A DNA stretch of 64,000 bases from Diplonema japonicum (GCA_964019335.1 OZ025662.1:248001-312000), one strand, 5' to 3'. Positions 18,715-29,720 are shown, counted from the stretch's first letter. Made by a program: numbers and translations. Notes: a model not told the origin generated them from the letters alone.

Positions 18715-20502
18715 GTAAGGTGGATGCCGGGAAAAAGTTTTTTTTTTTTAAAAGAGTCCAAAAGACCCTTTGGAAAACAAAACTACCTCACAAGTAAACA
18801 ACCCCAGATTTCTTGCAGGGGGTGTTTTGATTTTGATTGCTTTACCCTGTCTCGCATGTCAGTCTTGTACTTGTGTCAAAAGAGTAACACTGAAGTGGGT
18901 GCACTTCTTCTTCTCTGCACGTTACATCCAAATAAAAAAAAAAAAAAAAAAGAAAACCTTATTGTCCCTCGGGGGTTATGATAGCCACAGGCAGTCCTCT
19001 GGTTATTTCTGTGATATTTTGTGATCACAAAATGCCTGCAGATGCTGGGGGGAATATGTCGATGACACTGGGATGATAAAAAACACTCATATTACAGGAA
19101 CCAGGTGGGATCGAGGCTTTTTCGTTACCCATCAAAAAGAGAAAAAAGGAGTTTTTTTTTAATTCTCCCTTTCTTACTTTGTTTGCAGTATAGTTGGAGT
19201 AGAGCAGTCAAGAAAAAAAAAAGAAAAAAAAAAGATTTTAAAGAATTACGGCAGGAGCATAATTGGTCGGAAAGCTCAGAAAGAGTATCACAAGAAAGAG
19301 AGGGGAAAAAAAAAAAGGAAAAAAAAAAATAGAATCAAGTTTTAATCAGTCGTCACCCCTCCTCCCCTCCCCTTCTTCTTTTTCTTTTTTCTTTTCTTTT
19401 TTTTTTTGATGTTAATTAAAACGTGAGTTCCACCGCATGAAAAAAATGATGTTGCACTGCAGTGGCCAGGCAGCTCCATGCAGGCGATTCGCGACTGTCC
19501 TTTTTTTTCTAGTGTATTTTCCGTTTTACCCCCCTTTTTTTTCTCTTTTTTTTTGTTTCTTATAAGAGGAATGGGGAGGTCCATCCTCTTTTTTTTTTCT
19601 TTTCTCCCCCTTGACCCACGAAGGGTACCGTTTAGTTGGTTCATCTTGAATGAACTCTACCAGCCTGGCATGGCAGACGGACTGAAAGGAGAAAAAAAAA
19701 TAAAAGGAAAAAAAGGGGGGGGGGAAGGGGGATGAAGATTGAGTAAAAGAGACTATTGAAAGAATAATGGGCAACGAAAAAATACATCAAAAAAAGGGGT
19801 GGTTTCACCTAATACTCAAAAAGGTGCCGCAAAATAATAACTAGGAAAAAAAATGGGGGGCGGGACTAGACTGTCTACGAGACATTTTTAAAAGGTTGTG
19901 ATTTTGCGCTCACCGACTAGAGCCGTGCCCCGTCGTTCTAGGTTTTTGTTGGATGCTTGCCTGCTCGGTTTTGGATACTAAATTAATTTTCACGCATTCC
20001 TTTTTTTCTTGCTTTGTGAATTGCCCGGGAGAAAAAAAAAAAGTTTCAAAGGCGCTAATTAACCCTTTTTAACCTTTCTTTTCCATACTTCTTTCTTCTT
20101 TTCTTCTGTTCTTTCTCACACCAAAAAAAAAATTCTGTCTTGGTTCTTTTCTTTCTCACTTTATTATTATATACTTTTAATCCCACCTGCAAGCCGGGGG
20201 GGGACCAGAAAAAGGCAGTGATGACAACCAGTGCAGAAGGTAAAAACGGCAAGCTGTAAACCACAACCTCTCCTTCGGTTCATTTCACTCTTCTGTCTGT
20301 TTTCACTGAATCTGCGCACACCACCCACCCGATCCCTTTGGAACATGCATTTTGCAGTTCCACAGCGATGCGGGAGGGGCATGGTGGGGCACGATTTTTG
20401 TAGCAGACAGACAGGGGAACTCTTTGAGAGGGTAGCTATGATGCCTGTCTTAGCCAAATCAGAGCCTTTTAGGGAAGGGAATTTCTACGTCTTCCCTTTT
20501 TT
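18715..20502. repeat. Long A/T-homopolymer region
   Basis: Dense runs of A and T, including A17 near 18934 and several A8-12 tracts around 19210-19330. It includes a perfect 18 bp palindrome ATTTTGTGATCACAAAAT at 19016-19033. Any last exon of the small gene upstream would be here. I see no conserved coding region, and the apparent open frames are low-complexity Lys/Phe. Confidence 0.5.
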
Positions 20503-20532
20503 TTTTTTTTTTTTTTTTCAAACACCCACAGG
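20503..20532 (+). promoter_or_regulatory. Trans-splice acceptor-like site
   Basis: A T tract of about 20 bases, then CAAACACCCACAG, then G and the ATG of the next gene. It is the clearest example in the window of pyrimidine tract, AG and start codon; the same arrangement precedes 4635, 45872, 50418, 52066, 55302 and 56327. Whether a spliced leader is added here cannot be seen from genomic sequence. Confidence 0.55.
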
Positions 20533-23500
20533 ATGCCCCCAAAGAACCTTACTGCCCTTGAAGAAAATGAAGAAGATGATTGGCTTTCGAAGAGGCTACT
20601 CTCGGGATGTCTTTTAGACGATGTGGAGGGAAATGACAATAGAGAGGTAATGCGGGTTAAGACCAGGAAGCTACAGAAACTGATCCATGCGGTCTTCCCT
20701 CGGAACGAAGTGAGCGTGAGCGACAGTGAAGACACGCTGACGAAACTGATGGAGAAGGTCGACGACATACAGAAGGGGCTTGAAGCACGCGACGCTGAAC
20801 AGCAGCAGCGTCAGGAAGAGTTAGGCAAGGCATACAAAGAAACCTTGCGGAGACTGGGGAAGCTCTTGACAGAGTCCGAGGTTTCGTTTTCGAATGTCGG
20901 GCATCTAGAGTCGAACATTGAGATGCTGTCGCAGACTTTGCAGTTCACGATATCCAAAGAGGCCCCTGTTCCCATCATGACACTCAAGCAACGGGATGGG
21001 GTCTTCTTTGTAGACGAAGTGGCCACAGGGAAACTTGCACCGGAGCGTAAACGGTCTGGGATCTGCTCGCCAAGCACCCCCCCTGAAGACGCTGATTTCA
21101 ACCGGCCTGTGTTGCAGCCCCCGCCCTCTTTAGCCCGCCGTAGCATCCCTGCAACCACCGCACCAATTTTTGTTGCTCCCGTTCTTGAGGATGAAGACCC
21201 CACCCCAACTTCCGAGCCTGTTACCCCGGTCGCGCCTGGGCGGAACCCCTCCCTCTCCAACATTATGCCCACCGACATTAAGCTCGAAAAATTCGCACCG
21301 ACTTCTCCTGTTCTCGACCTCCCACCCCCCAAGAAGTTTGATATCGTCAAGATCCGCAGCCCAACGCAGGAACCCTTGAGGAAGACGCTTTCGAAACAGA
21401 CCGAGAGCGAACCGGAAGAAATCGATATCACAAACGAGGTGGAGAAGATCGATGCCATGCTGCTGGGCGTGAAGGGTGAAGTGAAGAACGAGAAGAGGAA
21501 ATCTCGCCGAAAAATCTCAACGGCAGCGAAGAGGAAGAAAAGCCACAAGATTGTTCGCACTGAGTTGGAACCACCAAAATCACCTGCAGTACCGTTGATG
21601 CCAGCGAACGAGGGACTGAAAGTGTCTGCCGAGGATGTGGCACAAGGGTGCGAAAAGTGTGCGAAATTGGTACAACAGTTGGAGCGCAGGGATCAGTTGC
21701 TGATAGGGATGAAGAAGAAATTGTTAACTCTTGGGGACAAACATAAAGTTCTTACGAAAAACATGAAGGAGCTGTCAGAATCTGCAGTAGAGACCACCAT
21801 CCCTGAGGAAGAGCACCTCAACATTGTGTCATATCTTACATCGCAGATCAACTCCCTAATGTGTAGGCTAACCGAAATCACAGTATCTAACGAGGGCCTG
21901 CAGACAGAGCTGGAAAGCTCTGTAGTCGCTGTAACGAACATGACTCCTTCAGTCAGATCTAGTGTTGCCAGGCCTTCAGTTTTCAAAAGACCGTCGCAGG
22001 CCCGCACCCTTGCAAAGCTCCGCAACATGCTGCAAGCGCACAACACAGATCTGATGGAACGTGAAGACAGGATGCCTCGGGCTGTATCCCCGCAGCCCGC
22101 TTCCGGTTGGGATTTCGTGCGAAAGAATATCCGTCGTGTTCTGATACAGAAGAAAGCCGCCGAGATGGCACTGGCAGCAACGTCAACCAGTTCAGAAGCC
22201 AGCCTTGTCCTCGTCACTGCTTTGAAAAAACTGAAGGCAAAGCATCTCGAGCAGCTTCCTGAGCAAGGCAACGACGTTTCTTTGGGTGCAGGTAATTCTA
22301 GTTTTCTGCAGCAACTTCTGGAGAACACGACGACAGATCATGTTGCACTGGCACAAACCGAGACTCTCTTAGTCAGCGCGGCGGAGAGGCAGAACGAGCT
22401 GCATGCCAAACATTGCAGGTTGTTGCTTTTAGGCTACGGTTTAAGCGAGTCTCTTGTCGCAGACATTGCGGAACTAAAGGCGAATGTTGAAGAACGCCAG
22501 AGGGCTTCTGCTGTTGTGTTGCGTGGGTTGTTCAGTAGTAGGCCTTCAGAGCCAGGGTCCGTGACTCCAGCGGTGCCCCTGCAGGGTAAGGATAGTATCA
22601 ATAGCGTGTTTACCCCTTTGACGGGTTCGAACGAGAACGAACGAAGCTTCGGTGAGTTTGAGCCGTTGGTGCTATCCAACAAGCAAGCAGTGCCCGACAG
22701 TCGCCGCAGCGAGCCAAATACACCACCCGAGATTGTCAGGGAATCGTCAACTCAAGGCAACTTCCGTGAGCCCGTAGCACAGTCGTACATGTCTGATCGC
22801 CTGTCTGACCACTTCCCTGACCAGCTCTCTGACCGGAGCTCCCTGGCACCTGACACGAGAGAATCAGACACATACGACACGCCGCTGTACACCTCTGAAG
22901 ACGGACACACGCCACTGTACACTTCTGAAGACGGACACTCGCCCCTGTGCACTTCTGAAGACGGACTCTCGCCACTTGAGAACCCCGACGAAACCGACAC
23001 AAGTTCTAACCTGAACAGCAACAGAAAGAGCTCCGGGAAGCGGGTTTCTATGAGCCCCAGTAGCAAGCATACAAGGAAGTCCATCCTGCGCAAGGGTTCA
23101 AAAAGAAGCCTTAACTCATCACTCTCGCGAAAGGCACGCTTTTCAGATGTGACAGACAACCTGGAGCACGATACTACTGAAACAGAACACGAGGAAGACA
23201 CGAGACCTGACAGCAAGGAGGGTACTAACGAGACGGCTAAAAGATGTAGCGACTCCCAGCCTCGTGTTCAGGTACAATGCGAAGAGAAGAAGTCTGACGT
23301 CCCCCGAAGGTCTCGGAAGCACACGATAACGGCAAACCGCAGCAAAAAGTTATCTTCTCCTTCGCAAAAAGAAACACGACGGAAGTCGCGTGTACAGCCA
23401 GAATCAAATACACGAACACCGCAACAGCAGCAGCAGGCTGCTAGACTCGTGCGAACGACACAAGCGCAACCTAATAATGTGTTGCGTGAGGCAATCCTCT

Positions 23501-24942
23501 CTGTAGTCAAGAATTTCAGTCGGGTGAGCAGCTCGCTGCGGAGTGTAAAGTACTCTGTGAACGATCTTGCAGCCTCCATTGACAGCGCCATCTGCGATAC
23601 AGTTGAGGCAATGACAGACCGGTTAGCTACCTGCAGCGTTCTTGACGAACGAATAACGTGGTACACGGGAAACAAAGAGGCAACACAGTGGTGGATGAAA
23701 GACAACGTGATCCAGGATTACTTAGACGGAGGCGATGACTGGAGGTTTGCTGAAGAGGAAAAGGTGTCGATAGACGAGCAGACCGTGCGGAAGGAGTGGT
23801 TGGAAAAAAACTTCTGGAAATCATCCGAGTACATCGAGGCGTTCGGTGCGGGGTGGGTCCCAATGCAGGAGTCGTACGTCGCAAAGTTGTCTGTAGAAGC
23901 ACTGGAACTGGAGAACAATAAAGTGTCGGCAGTGAGACTGAACCTGAACGCTGCAGACGGTGGGTCGTCGGATAGCAGCACTGTCGAGAGTCTGTCTTCA
24001 TTAAGCGGGCAGGAAGGCGTCGAAGAAGCACCCGAGAACCTTTTGAAGAGTATTCCATCTGATGTGTTTGCAGTGAACCCCACGTTAATGAGAAGCAACA
24101 CCGATGCTCAGCTGCGGCTGCCGTGCATCGCCATGCGTGGCACCACCAAGATTCGGAAACGGATCTCATCTGTGAGCACACTGGGCGACACTCCTGGTGT
24201 GTCTGCAGACGCTGTCTTGCGGCTTGGAAAGTCCACCTTGCAGCCTGGCACCATGGCCGTTATGGCGAAGCTCGCAAACCAATACAGCAAAGTCGTGATC
24301 CGCAAACAAGCGATGAAACGACAGCTTAGAATAGACATGCAAAACTACCACAAAGTAGTACGCGAAGAGAACATGGCCATTCATGGAGCGACTGCCACGG
24401 AGCAACAGATATCCACATCGATAGATGCTATCGGTGCAAGCGACAAGCACTTCGGGTCGACGAGGGGCAGAGAGAACAGGAGAATATCTGAAGTTATGAT
24501 AAGGAGCCGGTTTGTCGTGGAGGGCAGCATGATAAAGTACCGTGAGCTCAAGCAACAGCAGACGATGTTGGTGCACGGCATGGCTGGGCTTTTGCCCCCG
24601 CAAGCAAGGAAGCTTGTTGTCGGCAGTACTATCAAGATTAAGGAGCGGCGATCGACAACAAAACAGTGCAAAGTCTCTGGTTTTGTGAAACCCTTACCCC
24701 CCGCCAGCCTCCCGTACAACCCTGTCCCCCCCTCCCCGCCCTGCAAACCTGCTGCTACCAACCCCGCGCCGCCTTTACAGGCTGCCACCTCCAACCATTT
24801 CTTGGATGAACAACAGCCGTCCCGCCCTGCTAAAAACCGACAGCACCACCCTAAGCGCAGGCAGATGAAGTACCCCAGCAGGCCGTTGATCGAAGACGAC
24901 CCACCATTCGTCATCAGGAAGGAGAGGATAAGTGCGAGATGA
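20533..24942 (+). CDS. Large, mostly disordered coiled-coil protein with 11-residue tandem repeats
   Basis: A 1,469-residue protein beginning one base after the CCCACAG acceptor. The N-terminus is acidic with helices (residues 1-140). Pro-rich disordered sequence follows with many TPP/SPxP sites, then a basic KRKSRRKIS stretch near 320, CEKCAKLVQQLERR with a coiled coil near 375-450, and helical segments to about 680. At about 780-815 there are tandem copies of TPLYTSEDGH (also as SPLCTSEDGL). A basic, Ser-rich zone (near 830-960) follows, then a more ordered block around 1000-1140 with Trp-rich ITWYTGNKEATQWWMKD and DYLDGGDDWRFAEEEK. The C-terminus is Pro-rich and basic. There is no membrane segment. 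I do not recognise it; a cytoskeletal or centrosomal role is a guess from composition. Confidence 0.75.
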   Translation: MPPKNLTALEENEEDDWLSKRLLSGCLLDDVEGNDNREVMRVKTRKLQKLIHAVFPRNEVSVSDSEDTLTKLMEKVDDIQKGLEARDAEQQQRQEELGKAYKETLRRLGKLLTESEVSFSNVGHLESNIEMLSQTLQFTISKEAPVPIMTLKQRDGVFFVDEVATGKLAPERKRSGICSPSTPPEDADFNRPVLQPPPSLARRSIPATTAPIFVAPVLEDEDPTPTSEPVTPVAPGRNPSLSNIMPTDIKLEKFAPTSPVLDLPPPKKFDIVKIRSPTQEPLRKTLSKQTESEPEEIDITNEVEKIDAMLLGVKGEVKNEKRKSRRKISTAAKRKKSHKIVRTELEPPKSPAVPLMPANEGLKVSAEDVAQGCEKCAKLVQQLERRDQLLIGMKKKLLTLGDKHKVLTKNMKELSESAVETTIPEEEHLNIVSYLTSQINSLMCRLTEITVSNEGLQTELESSVVAVTNMTPSVRSSVARPSVFKRPSQARTLAKLRNMLQAHNTDLMEREDRMPRAVSPQPASGWDFVRKNIRRVLIQKKAAEMALAATSTSSEASLVLVTALKKLKAKHLEQLPEQGNDVSLGAGNSSFLQQLLENTTTDHVALAQTETLLVSAAERQNELHAKHCRLLLLGYGLSESLVADIAELKANVEERQRASAVVLRGLFSSRPSEPGSVTPAVPLQGKDSINSVFTPLTGSNENERSFGEFEPLVLSNKQAVPDSRRSEPNTPPEIVRESSTQGNFREPVAQSYMSDRLSDHFPDQLSDRSSLAPDTRESDTYDTPLYTSEDGHTPLYTSEDGHSPLCTSEDGLSPLENPDETDTSSNLNSNRKSSGKRVSMSPSSKHTRKSILRKGSKRSLNSSLSRKARFSDVTDNLEHDTTETEHEEDTRPDSKEGTNETAKRCSDSQPRVQVQCEEKKSDVPRRSRKHTITANRSKKLSSPSQKETRRKSRVQPESNTRTPQQQQQAARLVRTTQAQPNNVLREAILSVVKNFSRVSSSLRSVKYSVNDLAASIDSAICDTVEAMTDRLATCSVLDERITWYTGNKEATQWWMKDNVIQDYLDGGDDWRFAEEEKVSIDEQTVRKEWLEKNFWKSSEYIEAFGAGWVPMQESYVAKLSVEALELENNKVSAVRLNLNAADGGSSDSSTVESLSSLSGQEGVEEAPENLLKSIPSDVFAVNPTLMRSNTDAQLRLPCIAMRGTTKIRKRISSVSTLGDTPGVSADAVLRLGKSTLQPGTMAVMAKLANQYSKVVIRKQAMKRQLRIDMQNYHKVVREENMAIHGATATEQQISTSIDAIGASDKHFGSTRGRENRRISEVMIRSRFVVEGSMIKYRELKQQQTMLVHGMAGLLPPQARKLVVGSTIKIKERRSTTKQCKVSGFVKPLPPASLPYNPVPPSPPCKPAATNPAPPLQAATSNHFLDEQQPSRPAKNRQHHPKRRQMKYPSRPLIEDDPPFVIRKERISAR

Positions 24943-25014
24943 TGCTTTCTTTCCCTTGACATTCTTTTATTTATGTGAAAGAGCAAAACAGAACAAAGGA
25001 AGAGGGGGGTGGAA

Positions 25015-25542
25015 ATGCATTCACCAGACATTCTGGTGCCTGGTATCATACCTGGGTATGGATTGCCGTTTGTCTCGCCAGAGAGAAGGCGGGTGGTAGA
25101 AGAAACGAGGCCTGTGTCAGGCACGGGCGACCCTGTGTATGTAATACGGCAGCAGTGCAATTATGGAGAAGGGAAGGAGCTGGGAAAGGTGGAACCATTG
25201 CCAAAAGGTTTTAAGCCAATGGCCAGCGTCCTAGGCGTGTATGGTAGTAAGGAGAGCGCGAAGTTCTATTTGGATCGATTGGCAGAAGACTCTGTGACGA
25301 GGCATAAAATACAAACGAGGTTTGACCCACCCGAAGGGGCGGACACCCTTCCTGACGGGTTGGCAGCAGACGTGTGGACCCAACTGAAGACCGCCTCCGC
25401 CAACAGCACTACGGCCGTTAAGGTTCCCTGCACGAGTGTGGAACTTGGCTATAAATGGTCCTACAGACGTTGGAACATTGTTGTGGACGTGTGGGTTGAA
25501 CGGTTTCTCGTTGACGCACCTCCAGCGGTGACGTTGTGGTGA
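25015..25542 (+). CDS. Hypothetical protein, possible ciliary microtubule-associated
   Basis: A 175-residue protein starting at ATG 25015, 72 bases after the previous stop. It is compact and soluble with mixed charge. The N-terminus has VPGIIPGYGLPF. A PGY-x-G/P type motif near the N-terminus recalls small microtubule inner proteins of cilia (the CIMIP2/FAM166 group), but the rest does not clearly match, so this is weak. The C-terminal half, with YKWSYRRWNIVVDVWVERF, is distinctive. No intron is needed. The neighbour is a polycystin-2-like channel, also usually ciliary, which is suggestive at most. Confidence 0.55.
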   Translation: MHSPDILVPGIIPGYGLPFVSPERRRVVEETRPVSGTGDPVYVIRQQCNYGEGKELGKVEPLPKGFKPMASVLGVYGSKESAKFYLDRLAEDSVTRHKIQTRFDPPEGADTLPDGLAADVWTQLKTASANSTTAVKVPCTSVELGYKWSYRRWNIVVDVWVERFLVDAPPAVTLW

Positions 25543-25665
25543 AGGGCTTCACCTTTTCTTCTTTTCTCTTAGCTAGATATAGACCAAGTCTTGTTTTTTG
25601 TATCTGTTACCTTTATTGCCATCCTTTTCTTACCCAAACCAAGGCGGAGGGGGGTTGGCGGGAAA

Positions 25666-28518
25666 ATGGCAACGGAGCAGGACGACCCTGCCCCCCAGTA
25701 CGTCTTCGATGATGACTCGAGTTTAGTGGATGGTGACAACAGGCTTCAGTTTGACACTATCCAGTCAGCGGGCGATGTGGTCGGAGAGCAGGATCTTGAC
25801 ATGCCAGCGCATTTCGAGGAGATACGGCTCCCAGATTTGGATAGAATGGAAGAAGTGCGTGAGGAGTTAGCACCATATGCAGATGACATCAGGATGGAAG
25901 ATAGTGTGCAAGATGGCGGTGAGGGATATGGCGAAGTAGATGCCAGAGAGATGGTTAGTGAGCCCGGGACACCTGCGATGGCACCTGTGCCTGTGGATGG
26001 CGGTGAATCCATGCTCGAAAGGGTGCAGGAAGTGGTGATGCCTCCAAGGAATGAGATACCGCTGCCTTGTATTGCCCCGCCGCCGTCGAGTGTTGTTTTG
26101 GTGGACATGGCTGCGATGACATCTGTGATTCAATTTGAGGTGACACGGAGGCGGTATCTTCGGTGGTGGATGCAGGCTGTCCTGTATTTTGTGCTGGTCG
26201 TGGTGATTGCCATGCTGCAGATTAACGTGAGCGACACGCATCAGATGGCCACTCTCGTCAAGAACACCTTCATCGAGCCCACCGTCACAGAGACGGGATC
26301 ACAGCGTCTTCTGCGCGACATCACCAACGTGGAGGACGTCCACCTCTGGTTGCGTAACGTCTGGGCACCTGGTATCTTCACCGATGTGTCCAGTGACGCC
26401 GTCTCCGACACCTCCCAGGCGGTCATCGCTGCTTACAACAAGGTTGCTGTGAACCCCTACCTGCACATGAAGAAGCGCTCGACCACTTCAGGGTGTGACC
26501 AGTACATTTTCTCCCCATCATACTGCAGAGACGGCACCAGCACTGGAGTCTACATCCGTAATGGCCGACAATACTCCCCCATAGACAGCCTCGACAACCC
26601 CAGCTCATCGGGCGACGGTTTCTACGCAGTTTTCAGAGTGAACACAAACGGCTACGGCGCGCTTGATGGTAACCACACTGTTTTTGATGGGACCAGTGTG
26701 GCTGCTGTGCGGGGCCACCTTCAGGTGCTGAAGCAGGACAATTGGTTTGACGAGGAGAGCACTTTTCTAGAGGCCCCCATTGTCATCTACAATCCTGAGT
26801 ATGACCTGCTGACCATCTACAAAGTCGTTTTTGAGGTGACAGACGGCGGTGGTGTAATTCCGTCTGCCCGAGGGTCTGTGCTGCAGACCACCCGACTGGA
26901 CTGGATATCCACCGACCAGGACAGGGCACGGTGGGGCTTGGAGTTCGTGTTTATGGCGGCGACGTTTTTGGAGGCTGTCAGCAAGGGCATCCAAATCAGG
27001 CGCGCAAGGCGGAGGGGTGCTTCAGTGCTGGCTTATTTCACATCGCGGGCGTGGGCTTGGAACTGCTTCGAGATCCTCTCTGTGCTGGTTGCCTTGACTG
27101 CATTCTCCTTGCACACCAGGCTCATGGACGACAAGCCGTCGCTCCCCTCACGGCTGCAGGTCTTGGACGGGAAGATTGACATCCCGTCTCAACTCCTGAT
27201 CGCAAGCAGGGCGGTGAACTCCGTCTTGATTATCTTATGCGGTGTGAAGGTGATGCGCTACTTCGGGTTCGTCCCTGGGTGGCGTGTGCTCCTGCTTGCG
27301 CTTGAAAAGGCGCTCCCGCCTCTATCAGCTTTCCTCCTCCTCCTAGTTGTCATCAGTATCGGGTTTGCCTGCTCTGGGTACTACGTGTTGGGCAATTCCA
27401 ATGGCTCCTTCGGTGGCACCCTTCAAGACGTTCTGTCTTTTTACACAAGAAAGGTCGAGGCCCTGTCCGTGTCGGGGGTTGCCGCTGACACGACCTACGG
27501 TGCGTTCCCTACAATGTGGTATTGGTTGTTGTTTGTTGTGATGGTAGTGATAGGCGTGGGGATGGTGGTGGGCATCGCTGTTGCCGCGCTCAAAGCCGCG
27601 CGGAACGAGTTGAAGGAGCTCGCGGAAGTCCGCCACGCAGCAAAAAGATGGAAGGAAGTCGCACCCAGAAAAGAATGGTGGAACTACATCCCTGGAGGGT
27701 CTGTCTTCAACACACTCCCGAAAAGCTTGATCGAAGTCTTCGGGGTAGAAGGGAAGAGGTGGATCGTCCCATTGATGATCGACTACACCGCTACGTCGAA
27801 GTTGATAGCAGAAGTGGGCGGGGGGAACCTGAGGGTGTATATTGGAGTGGAGAAATGGTTTAGAAGGAAGCTTGTTGGAGCACGGGGTCTAGCTGTTACG
27901 TTGCCACATGGGTCGTTGGTATCGACGACTAAATACCATAAAGGGTTCATGGCGAAGGTGCGCCCTGGGCAGGCGTTGCATCTGACCACAGAGCCGCTAC
28001 TGGGAGTGTCTGAAATCGAATTTGTCGTTGAAGGCAACACCCTACGCACGAAAGGAGAAGTGGACCTGGGCATGTCTGACCACCGTGAGGTGATCATTGA
28101 GTTCCCCAGGGTGATCAACGAAAATTTTGCCTGGCCGCAGAACGAAGTAGTCGTATCTGTTGACACAGTGCACAGGCTTGCCACATATGGTGGGTGCTTT
28201 ACATACTCCCCTGCGGACTGGATTGTGTGTTCTGTGGCGACCCCTTCTGCTCTTGATATATGTCCTTATCTTGTTACAGAGCCGTTCGTCCCGTTGGAGG
28301 ATATATTGCAAGCCATTGAGCATGCTGCTGTGGAAATTCCTGCTTCCACTTGGAGGCACTCTATCACTTCTCTTGCTCAAATGTTCTCTAAAACAGTTGA
28401 AGCACCACTCGCCACTTATTCTTCGCCCTATGCGAACCCTCTCGACACGGAGTCCACTTGGAACAGAGGCCGCACCGCACGAGGGAGGGATCACTATTCA
28501 AAACAGTCTCGTACTTGA
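25666..28518 (+). CDS. PKD2: Polycystin-2-like cation channel (TRPP family)
   Basis: A 950-residue protein starting at ATG 25666. An acidic cytosolic N-terminus of about 160 residues is followed by the first membrane helix (RWWMQAVLYFVLVVVIAML, about 164-184). A large polycystin (TOP) extracellular domain follows (about 190-420, with LRDITNVEDVHLWLRNVW and two cysteines around SGCDQYIFSPSYC). S2 is GLEFVFMAATFLEAV, S3 ends in AFSLHT, S4 has SRAVNSVLIILCGVKVMRYF, S5 is SAFLLLLVVISIGFA, a short pore loop sits around FGGTLQDVLSFY, and S6 is MWYWLLFVVMVVIGVGMVVG. The C-terminal 290 residues are soluble and I see no EF hand or coiled coil. Polycystin-2 channels conduct cations, usually in cilia or the ER. 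The order and number of segments fit TRPP well. Confidence 0.88.
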   Translation: MATEQDDPAPQYVFDDDSSLVDGDNRLQFDTIQSAGDVVGEQDLDMPAHFEEIRLPDLDRMEEVREELAPYADDIRMEDSVQDGGEGYGEVDAREMVSEPGTPAMAPVPVDGGESMLERVQEVVMPPRNEIPLPCIAPPPSSVVLVDMAAMTSVIQFEVTRRRYLRWWMQAVLYFVLVVVIAMLQINVSDTHQMATLVKNTFIEPTVTETGSQRLLRDITNVEDVHLWLRNVWAPGIFTDVSSDAVSDTSQAVIAAYNKVAVNPYLHMKKRSTTSGCDQYIFSPSYCRDGTSTGVYIRNGRQYSPIDSLDNPSSSGDGFYAVFRVNTNGYGALDGNHTVFDGTSVAAVRGHLQVLKQDNWFDEESTFLEAPIVIYNPEYDLLTIYKVVFEVTDGGGVIPSARGSVLQTTRLDWISTDQDRARWGLEFVFMAATFLEAVSKGIQIRRARRRGASVLAYFTSRAWAWNCFEILSVLVALTAFSLHTRLMDDKPSLPSRLQVLDGKIDIPSQLLIASRAVNSVLIILCGVKVMRYFGFVPGWRVLLLALEKALPPLSAFLLLLVVISIGFACSGYYVLGNSNGSFGGTLQDVLSFYTRKVEALSVSGVAADTTYGAFPTMWYWLLFVVMVVIGVGMVVGIAVAALKAARNELKELAEVRHAAKRWKEVAPRKEWWNYIPGGSVFNTLPKSLIEVFGVEGKRWIVPLMIDYTATSKLIAEVGGGNLRVYIGVEKWFRRKLVGARGLAVTLPHGSLVSTTKYHKGFMAKVRPGQALHLTTEPLLGVSEIEFVVEGNTLRTKGEVDLGMSDHREVIIEFPRVINENFAWPQNEVVVSVDTVHRLATYGGCFTYSPADWIVCSVATPSALDICPYLVTEPFVPLEDILQAIEHAAVEIPASTWRHSITSLAQMFSKTVEAPLATYSSPYANPLDTESTWNRGRTARGRDHYSKQSRT

Positions 28519-28546
28519 AAGAGGAAGAAGGAAAAGAGGGGATTTT

Positions 28547-28580
<34 letters not shown>

Positions 28581-29031
28581 TGTAAAATAGATCCTGAGTA
28601 GAATTTAGCTTTTTTTCTTTTTTTTTTTCTTCTTCTTTTGAGGGAGACTACAAACACGGTAAGTAAGCAAGTTGTCAACTTTGGGGGGCTAACCTGAGTT
28701 TTATTTTCCACCATCCACGGAGGGTTCAAAGAAGAAAAAAAAGGTACAGGGTTTGATGGAAAATCCAAATTCGCGTATCGTGTTTGTAGTTGTTCTCTCT
28801 TTTTTTTTCCTCTTTTCTCATCTCTTTTTATGCCCCAAATGGACACCTCTCCCGTCCCCCCCCCCTTTTTTTTCTTACAAGAAATCCGGAAAAAAAAAAG
28901 AAGAACAAAAAAGAAAAAGAAAAACACAGTTCCCTCCATTCTTCCCGTTAAATAGACTCACAAAAAAAAATTTTTTTCCCCCCTCCCGCCACGGCCCAAA
29001 ATTTTTTTTCAAAAAAAAAAAAAGGGGAAAC

Positions 29032-29063
<32 letters not shown>
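28519..29063. repeat. Homopolymer-rich spacer
   Basis: About 540 bases dominated by a T35-like tract (28548-28579), further T and A tracts, and an A26 run directly before the next ATG. The reading frames here encode only Lys/Phe-rich low complexity. Nothing else is seen. Confidence 0.6.
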
Positions 29064-29067
<4 letters not shown>

Positions 29068-29720
29068 AAGCGGAGAGAAAAAGCATGGAGCTACTGGGTG
29101 TCGGTGAGCGTGTGTTGAGGGGCGAGGAGAGAAAGTCACAAAGCTACGAAGAGCTTGTGGGTGAGCTGGCATACAAAGAGGTGAACAAGGAGCTGGCAGA
29201 GGAGAGCGAACCGGTCCACGGCTTGCACAGAACACACAAAGGCACTCTGAACCAGGCTTTAGTGTATTTTCGAAGTGCATTGACTCTATATGAACATGAA
29301 TCTTCACAAGACCCTTCAGAGCCCCCATCGCACGCATTAGCTTTGATTTACTATAACATAGGGAGGGCGCTGGGGGATCTTGGAAATCTTTCTGAAAGCA
29401 TGGAATACTTGTCTCGGGCCCTGAGCCTGTTTTCAAAGGTTCAAAATAACCATAGTGGCAGTGAAGCCTTGGCGGAGGCAAAGATGTGCTTTGCTTTAGT
29501 GGCTTTTCGGGATTCGCAGTTCATCATCTCACAGAGGCATTTCCAGGACGCGGCAGCCATTCTAAAAAAGAAACAGCTTAAGACACCTGAAGCCAGGAAT
29601 CGTTATGCGTCGTGCTTGCGGTACATATCGCTGTGCCGTGTGTCAATGGGGAGGAACCCTGAGAAGAGTGCGGACAAGGCCGAGTACCTCAACCTGCAAC
29701 TCTTCACATCCATGTTGTGA
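29064..29720 (+). CDS. TPR-repeat protein
   Basis: A 218-residue helical protein. The ATG follows directly on a long A run, so the acceptor site must lie further upstream than usual. Two or three tetratricopeptide-like units are visible: LNQALVYFRSALTLYEHE (about residue 62), ALIYYNIGRALGDLGNLSES followed by MEYLSRALSLFSKV (93-125), and MCFALVAFRDSQFIISQRHF (about 137-156). The second carries the usual W/Y, G, A-L spacing. TPR proteins scaffold protein complexes; the partner cannot be told. There is no signal peptide or membrane segment. Confidence 0.7.

Noticed and set aside
19000-19090. C/D box snoRNA-like motifs (GATGA) after the palindrome
   Set aside because: No properly spaced D box or terminal stem.
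19905-19960. Possible small RNA around CTAGAGCCGTGCCCCG
   Set aside because: Only a five-pair stem, with no box motifs or terminator.
22600-22990. CRISPR-like array at the TSEDG repeats
   Set aside because: Repeats are in-frame coding units without unique spacers; the window is eukaryotic.
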